Assembly: GCA_023666425.1 (NCBI GenBank)
Contig: JAMPCA010000001.1
Span: 369,764-433,763, forward strand
Origin: Muribaculaceae bacterium
Lineage (GTDB): Bacteria > Bacillota > Clostridia > Lachnospirales > Lachnospiraceae
DNA length: 64,000 nucleotides
Reading direction: 5' to 3'
Position 1 is the stretch's first letter. Every line of letters starts with the position of its first letter. Positions 35,556 through 43,141 of the stretch are shown in pieces. The notes under the pieces were generated by a model. That model was not told the DNA's origin, searched no databases, and worked only from the letters and a program-made list of their open reading frames with translations. The position numbers and the translations under genes were made by a program.

Positions 35556-36518
35556 ATGAAAGAAAAGAATGGGAGCATTTTATTTTTAGAGCCGGTATTT
35601 ACCCACAATGTATGGGGAGGAAGCAAGCTCAGGGAGGTATTCCACTACCCGGTGGAGGGGGACGATATCGGGGAGTGCTGGGGCGTGGCGGCTCACGGGA
35701 ACGGCAACTGTAAAATAAAGAGCGGTCCCTTTGCAGGGAAGACGCTCATGGAGCTGTGGGAGAGCCACAGGGAACTGTTCGGGAATGTGCCGGGGGACAA
35801 ATTTCCGCTGCTTGTCAAGATTATCGACGCGAAGGCGGATCTGAGCATTCAGGTGCATCCGGACGATACCTATGCGGCGGAGCACGAGAACGGCTCGCTG
35901 GGAAAGATGGAGTGCTGGTATATTTTAGACTGTCCAAAAGACGCTTCTCTGGTCATCGGCCACAACGCCGGGACGCGCGCGGAGCTGGCCGACATGGTGG
36001 AAAAGGGGCGCTGGAGTGCGCTGATCCGCGAGGTTCCCGTGAAGAAGGGCGATTTTATACAGATCGACCCGGGCACCGTACACGCCATCAAGGGCGGCAT
36101 CACGATTTTAGAGACACAGCAGAACAGCGACATTACCTACCGGGTTTACGATTATGGCAGATTAAGCGGCGGCAGGCCGAGGGAGCTGCACATCGCCCAG
36201 AGTCTGGACGTGATCACAGTTCCGGCAAAGCCCTTGTCCGACAGTCTGATTGCGGTGGATACCCATAGGGAAAACGAGCCTGTGCGGCTGATTGCGTGCC
36301 GGTACTATCAGGTGTTCTCCCTGCGGGTGGAGGGAAAAGCGGAAATTGCACAGTCCTGGCCGTTTCTGATTATGAGCGTCACAGAAGGGAAGGGAGCCAT
36401 TGACGGGGCGTCCATAGAAAAGGGAGATCATTTTATCGTGCCTGCAGGCTATGGGGATATGGAGCTTACCGGGGACATGCAGATCATTGCGTCCACCGTG
36501 GCGGGCAGGGAATCATAA
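35556..36518 (+). CDS. manA: Mannose-6-phosphate isomerase, class I
   Basis: 320-residue zinc isomerase converting mannose-6-P to fructose-6-P. Metal-site and family motifs: SIQVHPDD, GKMECWYILD and IDPGTVHAIKGG. The N-terminal FTHNVWGGSKLREVF is typical. The ATG at 35556 sits 8 bases after AAAGGAG; a GTG 9 bases upstream lies within that site. It completes the route from GH130-derived mannose-1-P through the mutase to glycolysis. Confidence 0.93.
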   Translation: MKEKNGSILFLEPVFTHNVWGGSKLREVFHYPVEGDDIGECWGVAAHGNGNCKIKSGPFAGKTLMELWESHRELFGNVPGDKFPLLVKIIDAKADLSIQVHPDDTYAAEHENGSLGKMECWYILDCPKDASLVIGHNAGTRAELADMVEKGRWSALIREVPVKKGDFIQIDPGTVHAIKGGITILETQQNSDITYRVYDYGRLSGGRPRELHIAQSLDVITVPAKPLSDSLIAVDTHRENEPVRLIACRYYQVFSLRVEGKAEIAQSWPFLIMSVTEGKGAIDGASIEKGDHFIVPAGYGDMELTGDMQIIASTVAGRES

Positions 36519-36542
36519 AATTGTGGAAGCGCAGGTGAAAGT

Positions 36543-37580
36543 ATGTTAGAATGGAAACAGATAAAGCTTGATGACGAGAGGCTTTTGTATACGGGACGCA
36601 TCGGCTGGCGGGACGCTTCCCCGGCCTTTGTGTTTCCCGCGACCAGTCTCCGCTTCCGCTTTCGCGGGACGGCAAAGATTACGGTGGAGAACCATAGACA
36701 GTACTGGAGCAGTTTTCTCGGCGTGATCGTGGACGGGCAGCAGAGACGGGTGCGCCTTGCGGAGACGGGAGAGACCGTCATAGACATTCCGGGAGGCGGC
36801 AGTGCAGAGCACGAGGCGCTGGTGTTCAAGCGCATGGACGGCTGCCATGAGGTGGCTCTGCGGAAACTTATGCTGGCGGGAGAGCTTCTTTCGCCGCCCC
36901 CGCGTCCGCACCGCCGCATGGAGGTGTACGGGGATTCCGTTTCCGCCGGGGAGCTTGCAGAGGCAGAGGCCTATGTGGGGAGAGCGGATCCGGAACACGA
37001 CGGGGAGTATTCCAACAGCTGGTATTCCTACAGCTGGATGACCGCCCGCCTGCTGGGCGCGGAGCTTCACGATATCGCACAGGGCGGGATCGCACTCATG
37101 GATAAGACGGGCTGGTTTCAGGAGCCGGAGCATGTCGGCATGGAGAGCGTCTGGGATAAGGTGCATTACAATAAAGCGCTGCATGAGCCGTCGCTGTGGG
37201 ATTTTTCCCGGTGGCAGCCGCAGCTTGTGCTTGTCGCCATCGGGCAGAATGACAGCAATCCGCTGGACTATATGAGACGGAATCCGCACGGGGAGGAGGC
37301 GCGCCGCTGGAAGGCGCATTACAGGGGCTTTCTGCAGAGCTTAAGGGGCGTTTACCCGCTTGCCTCCATTGTCTGCATCACGACACTTCTGGAGCATGAC
37401 AGGGGGTGGGACGATGCGATCGGAGAGGTGTGCGGCTCTCTTGCCGATCCGCGGATCACGCACTATCTCTTCCGGAGGAACGGCAGGGGGACGCCGGGGC
37501 ATCTGCGAATTTTTGAGGCTTATGAGATGGCGGAGGAGCTGGTTTGCTACATTGAGGGCTTACAGATTCAGGGGTGGTAA
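36543..37580 (+). CDS. CE2 acetylesterase
   Basis: 345 residues with the CE2 layout: an N-terminal jelly-roll (to about residue 120) and a C-terminal SGNH-like domain. The nucleophile Ser is in VYGDSVSAG and the oxyanion Asn in AIGQND. The catalytic His is in GRGTPGHLRI. Roseburia pairs a CE2 with a CE17 enzyme to clear acetyl groups from all positions of beta-mannan, matching the two esterases here. It has no signal peptide. AGGTGAAAGT precedes the start. Confidence 0.88.
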   Translation: MLEWKQIKLDDERLLYTGRIGWRDASPAFVFPATSLRFRFRGTAKITVENHRQYWSSFLGVIVDGQQRRVRLAETGETVIDIPGGGSAEHEALVFKRMDGCHEVALRKLMLAGELLSPPPRPHRRMEVYGDSVSAGELAEAEAYVGRADPEHDGEYSNSWYSYSWMTARLLGAELHDIAQGGIALMDKTGWFQEPEHVGMESVWDKVHYNKALHEPSLWDFSRWQPQLVLVAIGQNDSNPLDYMRRNPHGEEARRWKAHYRGFLQSLRGVYPLASIVCITTLLEHDRGWDDAIGEVCGSLADPRITHYLFRRNGRGTPGHLRIFEAYEMAEELVCYIEGLQIQGW

Positions 37581-37582
37581 TT

Positions 37583-38779
37583 ATGGAGAAAAAGGAAAAG
37601 ACGATTGGCGTACTGGTGGGCGGAGTTGCCGATGATTTCACACGCGCGCTGTGCGCGGGCATCCGCAGGGTGATGAAGGAGTATCCGGTTCATATTGTGC
37701 TTTTGCCGGGGAAGTTTCTGGACAGGGACTACTCGGACTTTCCGGATATTATGTACGAATACCAGTACGAGACGGTATTTTCCTTCGCGAAGAAATCAAA
37801 TATGGACGGACTGATCGTCGCTGCCAACTGTATCGGCTGCTATACGACGGAGGAGCGGCTGCGCGAATTTATGGCGCGCTACGCAGGGATTCCCTGCGTG
37901 CTGGCCTCCACCAAGATGGAGGGCTATGTGGCGGTCAACTATGACAATTACCAGGGCATAAAAGAGGGGGTCTCTTACATGATCGAGAAGCTGGGCTATA
38001 CCAGAATCGGCATGGTAGGGGGCCCTCCTGCCCTCTCGGACTCGATTGAACGGAGGGCGGCCTTTGAGCAGACCTTAAGGGAGCATGGCATCGAGCCGGA
38101 GGAGAGGCGCTATGTGTCCGGGGATCTGAGCGGCAACAGCCGCAGGGAGTTTGCGAGACTTTTAAACAATAACCCGGATCTGCAGGGCGTATTCTGTGTC
38201 AACGACGAGGTGGCCTCGGGGCTGTACGAGGAGTTAAAGCGCAGAAATCTGGTGGCGGGCAGGGATATCTCGGTGTTTGGCTACGACAATACGGCATGGT
38301 CCTCCCAGATTTTTCCCACGCTCTCCTCGGTGGAGGCGGACGTGTCTGTGCTCGGAGAGGAGACGCTGCGGCTTTTGATGCGTATGCTGGACGGGGAGAC
38401 GGTGGAGAGTGTGAATCTGCCGACAAGGTTTGTGCGCAGGGATTCTTTCTGCATGGACGACCAGACCGAGGAGGAGCGGCAGGCGGAAGTGCATGAGCAG
38501 TATCTGAAAATGAACCATCTGCTGGACGAGCAGCGCGGCAAGCACAACCGGGCGAGCTTTGAGATGAAACAGTTTATTCTTAAGGTGCTGCGCTTTGAGC
38601 GGGGCAACGACCAGAGCTACGGGGAAATCCTGGGGACAATGGACTGGCTGGGAATCCGCAACGCTTTCATCTTTCTCTATGACACGCCGCAGATCCATTT
38701 GTACCGGGAACTGTTTGCGCTTCCCGGGCGGATGTATTTAAAGTCCATGCAGTGCAGGGAGAAGGTGTCGAATGTGTAG
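37583..38779 (+). CDS. PBP1-like ligand-sensor part of an interrupted sensor-GGDEF protein
   Basis: 398 residues up to an in-frame TAG. The first 280 residues match the LacI/PBP1 sensor fold (KTIGVLVGGVADDFTRALC, DGLIVAANCIG, YTRIGMVGGPPALSDSIERR, ISVFGYDNTAW) but no DNA-binding domain precedes it. A coiled-coil-like link and the start of a second domain (LKVLRFERGNDQSY) follow. The same frame continues after the TAG for 258 codons and ends in a GGDEF domain, so this is probably the 5' part of one sensor diguanylate cyclase. It is last in the mannan operon, suggesting sugar-dependent cyclic di-GMP control. Confidence 0.75.
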   Translation: MEKKEKTIGVLVGGVADDFTRALCAGIRRVMKEYPVHIVLLPGKFLDRDYSDFPDIMYEYQYETVFSFAKKSNMDGLIVAANCIGCYTTEERLREFMARYAGIPCVLASTKMEGYVAVNYDNYQGIKEGVSYMIEKLGYTRIGMVGGPPALSDSIERRAAFEQTLREHGIEPEERRYVSGDLSGNSRREFARLLNNNPDLQGVFCVNDEVASGLYEELKRRNLVAGRDISVFGYDNTAWSSQIFPTLSSVEADVSVLGEETLRLLMRMLDGETVESVNLPTRFVRRDSFCMDDQTEEERQAEVHEQYLKMNHLLDEQRGKHNRASFEMKQFILKVLRFERGNDQSYGEILGTMDWLGIRNAFIFLYDTPQIHLYRELFALPGRMYLKSMQCREKVSNV

Positions 38780-39556
38780 GGCCCCGAGCAGGACGTGGAG
38801 GCGGAGGAGATTTTTGCCGCGGCGTTTGGACGGCTGGGACAAAAAAACGGTGCGCTGGTGACGCTTCCGCTCTACTCCAATGAGATGCTCTACGGCGTGC
38901 TGCTCTGCGATCTGACAGATGAGGTGCTGGAGAACGGGGAATTTCTCGGCAATCAGATATCGGCGGCGGTGAAGGTGATCGACCTGCTTAAGACAAACGA
39001 GGCGATTCAGAAAAAGCTGGAGGAAAGTCTTAGTGTTTTGCAGGAGAATAATCTGGAGCTGGAGACGATCTCGAAACGCGACCCGCTCACGGGAATCTAT
39101 AACCGCAGGGGCTTCTACTCTGCGGCAGAGAAGCTACGGAAGGAGTGCGCGGAGAATGGATGCTCCCTTATGCTTTTGTATGTGGACATGAACAATCTGA
39201 AAATTATTAATGACCGCTACGGACATGAGGAGGGGGATTTTTCCCTGAACACGATCGCCCGGATTCTGACGCGGGCGGCAGGCTCCGGGGTGGTTGCGCG
39301 CATCGGGGGCGACGAGTTTGCCTGCGCGCTGACGACGGAGCTTAAGGACAGCGAGCTGTTCACACAGCTTGCGGATGATTTCGATGATTTCAATGCGATG
39401 AGCGACCGCCCTTACAATGTGACGGTGTCCGTCGGGGCTTATCTGCTGCGCCCGGAGGATACGGTCACGCTTGAGAACGCCCTCCGCCTCGCCGACGGAC
39501 AGCTCTATGAGATGAAAAAGAAAAGAAAGAAGGATGTCGTCAAACATCCCTCTTAA
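38780..39556 (+). pseudogene. GGDEF-domain part of the interrupted sensor protein
   Basis: 258 codons in the same frame directly after the TAG at 38777-38779. The first 75 residues finish the second sensor-like domain (EEIFAAAFGRLGQKNG), followed by a coiled coil (LEESLSVLQENNLELETISK) and a full GGDEF domain: RDPLTGIYNRRGF, then RYGHEEGDFSLN and the intact active-site motif RIGGDEFACAL. No convincing independent ribosome site is present; a GTG at 38795 is the first usable codon. The cyclase part may be silent, made at low level by readthrough, or intact if the TAG is a sequencing error. Confidence 0.7.
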
Positions 39557-39567
39557 AGATTTTCCTG

Positions 39568-41628
39568 TCAGTTTTCGATACGGAATTTTTCCATTGCGGT
39601 GTTGAGCTCCTCGGCATCTTTGCTCAGGAGCTCCGCTTCCTGCTTCAGGCTCTGCACAGCCGAGACCTGCGCGCCCATGGAAGCGTTGACTTCCTCCGTG
39701 GAGGCGGCTACTTCCTCGGAGGCAGCGGAGATATTCATAATGGAGGCCTCTACCACGTCTTTTTCTGCCAGAATCCGGGTCAGATGATCTGTGATTGACT
39801 TGATATCTTCTACCAGTTCCCCGACGCTCTCCTGAATCAGTGTAAATACCTCTGAGGTCTTTCCCAGAGCCTGCGCCTGCTCATTGACCATCGCCTCGGT
39901 CTTTTGGGCGGAGGCCGTGGTCTGGTCTGTTGTGGCGACAATGTGCTCCACAATATGCTGGATCTGGCTGGCGGATTCGCTGGACTGGTCTGCCAGCTTG
40001 CGGATTTCCTCCGCTACGACGGAGAACCCCCTGCCTGCCTCCCCTGCCCGTGCGGCCTCAATGGAGGCGTTCAGTGACAGCAGGTTGGTCTGGTCTGCGA
40101 TATTGCTGATGATTGCGACAAAGTTCGTGATCTCCTGCGAATTCTCCTGCACTGCGCGGATATCGTCCACGAGGTTGGCTGTGAGTTCTACCGTGTGGTT
40201 GGATTTCCGGTTCAGCTCCTCTACGATGGCTCTGCCCTGCCCTACGGCGTCGATGGCGCGGTCTGCGGCGCTTCCCATATCGGAGGTGCGGTCGGTGACC
40301 ATATTGATGGAACCGGAAAAGTCGATCATTTTCTCATTGCTCTTCTCGGTGTCCTGCGCCTGACTCTGCACGCCTTTGGACACCTCTCCCATGGCGGTGG
40401 ATACATGCTCGATCGAGTCGTTCACGGTCAGGGTTTTTGCCTGCACATTGCCCGCCATATCGTTCACCTTTGAGGAGAACTGTTTCATATTGCGCATCAG
40501 CCCCCGCATACTCTGGAGCATGGAATTGAGGCTCTGGGTGAGCGTCTGGAATTCGTCCCTCCGCTTCGTGTGAAAGCTTGCGGAAAAATCGCCCTCCGCC
40601 ACCCGCGACAGCCCGGTCGTCATACTTCTGACCGTCCGGCTGATGCCTGCGGAGATATACATGCCGATCAGGAGGGAGGCAATCACGGCAAGGATTACAA
40701 TCGCAATCGTCACATACTTGATGGTCATCACCTGGCTGAGCAGATGATTTTTGGGAATCAGGGCACAGACCATGACGCCTTTGGCTCCCATGGAGCTGTA
40801 TACATACAGATAGCTCTCGCCGCCAATCGTCACATTCCGGTATCCGGGCTCCTGTGCATCCTTCGTCTCCTCATAGAAGGAGGTTCCCGAAAACCAGGCG
40901 TCGGAAAGAAGCTCCGTCTCTCCCTGCCGAAGGGCAATCTCTCTGCCGTCCGGTGAAATCACGGCTCTTATGCTGCCCTCGCCGAAGTCCATCTGCTCCA
41001 GCATATCCCGGATGGCATCCATACGGATATCCATGACCAGCACCGACTCGCCGTGGCTGATTCTCTGAAAAAAGGCAAGGCCATATTTGGACGGGTCGCT
41101 GTCTAAATTCTCATCCAGATAGCTGTGATAGCCGCACCACTGGTTCTGCGCACCGGCATCCGCCGCAAAAAATGCGCCCTCCGGGCTGGCGAAAAAGTCC
41201 TCGCTGGGATTATCCGACATGGTGCCGGAGAGGGTGGTGGCGTAGGAGCCGCCGCCGGGAATCACGGAACAGCTGTACATGGTGGAGTTCGTCGCCAGAG
41301 CGTTGCGGAGCAGGGCGGCCGCTTCCCGGTATGACTCCGCAGACTGCGAATCATTGCGCTTATAGTATTTGGAATAGTAATCACCCACGCTGCCGTTCGT
41401 GACCAGCTCCAGCGCTTTGTTGGAAACCGCGCGGCACATCAGATCGCCGTAACTGCCCACGGCGGACACCGTGGAGACGGCGGACGTCCGGTATTTGGAC
41501 ATAATCCCGGAGGAGGCGGTATTATAGCATACGACTCCCAGAACGATGATTAAAATAACCGGGACAAAAAAGCCCGCCAGCAGCGTCTGCATGATGCTGC
41601 CGGTTCGTTTTCCTTTGTGATTTTTCAT
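39568..41628 (-). CDS. Methyl-accepting chemotaxis protein
   Basis: 686-residue chemoreceptor: an N-terminal membrane helix (about 15-37), a double-Cache-like extracellular sensor (about 40-300), a second membrane helix (about 308-330), HAMP ([18 protein letters not shown]) and a long cytoplasmic signalling domain. The hairpin tip contains [20 protein letters not shown]. It is convergent with the GGDEF gene. Its promoter carries a copy of the lacI operator palindrome, so it probably responds to sugars of the mannan locus or is induced with it. Confidence 0.92.
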   Translation of the reverse strand: MKNHKGKRTGSIMQTLLAGFFVPVILIIVLGVVCYNTASSGIMSKYRTSAVSTVSAVGSYGDLMCRAVSNKALELVTNGSVGDYYSKYYKRNDSQSAESYREAAALLRNALATNSTMYSCSVIPGGGSYATTLSGTMSDNPSEDFFASPEGAFFAADAGAQNQWCGYHSYLDENLDSDPSKYGLAFFQRISHGESVLVMDIRMDAIRDMLEQMDFGEGSIRAVISPDGREIALRQGETELLSDAWFSGTSFYEETKDAQEPGYRNVTIGGESYLYVYSSMGAKGVMVCALIPKNHLLSQVMTIKYVTIAIVILAVIASLLIGMYISAGISRTVRSMTTGLSRVAEGDFSASFHTKRRDEFQTLTQSLNSMLQSMRGLMRNMKQFSSKVNDMAGNVQAKTLTVNDSIEHVSTAMGEVSKGVQSQAQDTEKSNEKMIDFSGSINMVTDRTSDMGSAADRAIDAVGQGRAIVEELNRKSNHTVELTANLVDDIRAVQENSQEITNFVAIISNIADQTNLLSLNASIEAARAGEAGRGFSVVAEEIRKLADQSSESASQIQHIVEHIVATTDQTTASAQKTEAMVNEQAQALGKTSEVFTLIQESVGELVEDIKSITDHLTRILAEKDVVEASIMNISAASEEVAASTEEVNASMGAQVSAVQSLKQEAELLSKDAEELNTAMEKFRIEN

Positions 41629-41662
41629 GCGAAACGATCCCCCCTGAAAAAAATTTATTTTA

Positions 41663-41716
41663 TAAGCTAATTTTACCTCATTTTATGCAAATAATCAAGA
41701 TAAATTTAGCTAAAAT
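41663..41716 (-). promoter_or_regulatory. Chemoreceptor promoter flanked by LacI-type operators
   Basis: On the minus strand TTGATT (41698-41693) and TAAAAT (41675-41670) are 17 bases apart. AATTTAGCTAAAAT (41703-41716 on the plus strand) lies directly upstream of the -35 and matches 13 of 14 bases of the operator at 25313. A related TAAGCTAATTTTA overlaps the -10. The repressor could therefore control the chemoreceptor. Confidence 0.6.
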
Positions 41717-41820
41717 AAACGAAACATTCTGCTTTGTTTTCCGGGTGGCCATGCCCGTCTGGTGATACGCGCCGCGCATGGGGAATAGAATGTAAATAAC
41801 TACTGCAGGCAGGTGCGCCA

Positions 41821-42558
41821 ATGGGACAAAAACGGACAAAGGAAAGGAGGAGAGCGGCGGCCTATGGGATCATTCTTGCGCTGGCCTTTATTCTGGGAAG
41901 GGTGGCGGCGCATGGGTTTTCCATAGAGTGGGAAGCGGTGATACGGCTGGCGGATGCTAAGAAGGATGAGGAAAAAGAGGTGGAGAAGGGCAGGGAACTG
42001 CCGAAGCAGATTGCAATCACCTTTGATGACGGGCCGAATCCCCTTTACACGGAAAAGCTGCTGGAGGGACTAAAGAAACGTGAAGTAAAAGCCACGTTTT
42101 TTCTTTTGGGCTCCGAGGTGGAGGAGTATCCAAAGCTGGTGGAAAAAATCTATGACGACGGTCATCTGATCGGCGTTCACTCCTACCGGCATGTGAATTT
42201 CGGGGAAATCGGGGACGAGGCGGCCATGAAGCAGATCGACGCCGCAAGGGAGGCCATCTACTCTGTGACCGGAGAGTACGCGGGCTTTATCCGGCCGCCC
42301 TACGGCTGCTGGAAGGATTCGTTAAATGACAAGGTTCCCATGATCGAGGTGCTGTGGGACGTGGATCCTCTGGACTGGGCCACGGCGGACGCCGACACGG
42401 TGGCACAGCGGATATTAAAGGCCGTGGATAAGGGAGGGACGATCATTCTCCTCCACGATGCTTCCCAGTCCTCGGTGCAGGCGGCTTTTACCGTGATCGA
42501 TGCGCTGACGGAGCAGGGATATGAATTCGTGACGGTGGAGGAGCTGCTGTTAGAATAG
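41821..42558 (+). CDS. Membrane-anchored polysaccharide deacetylase (CE4)
   Basis: 245 residues. One N-terminal membrane helix (AAAYGIILALAFILGRVAA) is followed by a NodB/CE4 domain with all motifs: TFDDGP, HSYRH, RPPYG, DPLDW and LLHD. Such proteins remove N-acetyl groups from peptidoglycan or other glycans at the cell surface. It stands alone between the chemoreceptor promoter and an AT-rich cassette. The start follows AGGTGCGCCA. The exact substrate cannot be read from sequence. Confidence 0.88.
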   Translation: MGQKRTKERRRAAAYGIILALAFILGRVAAHGFSIEWEAVIRLADAKKDEEKEVEKGRELPKQIAITFDDGPNPLYTEKLLEGLKKREVKATFFLLGSEVEEYPKLVEKIYDDGHLIGVHSYRHVNFGEIGDEAAMKQIDAAREAIYSVTGEYAGFIRPPYGCWKDSLNDKVPMIEVLWDVDPLDWATADADTVAQRILKAVDKGGTIILLHDASQSSVQAAFTVIDALTEQGYEFVTVEELLLE

Positions 42559-42673
42559 AGATGATTGAGAGTAGACAAAATGGGAATAGATATGATAACA
42601 TATAACAATACATTGGGAAGAATGTTTGGGGGAAAATACTTTAACAGCCAGAATAAAGGGAGCAAGGGAAACT

Positions 42674-43141
42674 ATGCCACAAATGGGAGAAGTTGATTTT
42701 TTGGAGACAATGGAAAGAATGTACAAAGACTCCAGAATATTGTTTCAAAAAGGGGAATACTATAATTGCTGTTATTTATGCGGCTATATTATGGAGTGTG
42801 CCTTAAAGTATATTTTACAAAGGTATGGAAAAAAGCAGGACGGACAGCCTTACTCGGTGAGCGACTTAAAGGAATTTGGTCATAATACCAAAGAATTAAA
42901 CAGCCAGTTAGAGAACTGGATTTCTATGACTGGCGGTATTTCGCCCGCATACCGATTAGACTGCAGAAAGAAATGTCCTTACATTTTTGTTGGGCCGGAA
43001 GGATATCCGCACTGGAGTCCGGCATATCGGTATGGTGACCATATAAAATGGCATGAAAAGGAATGGTGTGAGAGATATATCGAGGAGAGCAGATATATTT
43101 TTCAATTTGTGGCGAATATTGTAATCGGAGGTGCCGGATGA
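42674..43141 (+). CDS. HEPN-like small protein of a two-gene cassette
   Basis: 155 residues, all-helical in character. The segment FQKGEYYNCCYLCGYIMECALKY (shown in part: GYIMECALKYIL) followed by GHNTKEL, and a C-terminal helix RYIEESRYIFQFVANIV, are the pattern of HEPN-fold proteins (GYxxExxLK, then GH/N). The catalytic RxxxxH of RNase-type HEPN toxins is not obvious. RYGDHIKWH is the only nearby basic-His cluster, so catalysis is doubtful. The ATG at 42674 is preceded by AGGGAAACT; a TTG at 42626 is less likely. Its stop overlaps the next gene (ATGA), so the two are translationally coupled. AT-rich. Confidence 0.6.
   Translation: MPQMGEVDFLETMERMYKDSRILFQKGEYYNCCYLCGYIMECALKYILQRYGKKQDGQPYSVSDLKEFGHNTKELNSQLENWISMTGGISPAYRLDCRKKCPYIFVGPEGYPHWSPAYRYGDHIKWHEKEWCERYIEESRYIFQFVANIVIGGAG

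Noticed and set aside
38777-38779. TAG as a recoded amino-acid codon
   Set aside because: Several complete genes in the window end in TAG followed by other stops or intergenic sequence, so TAG is a normal stop here.
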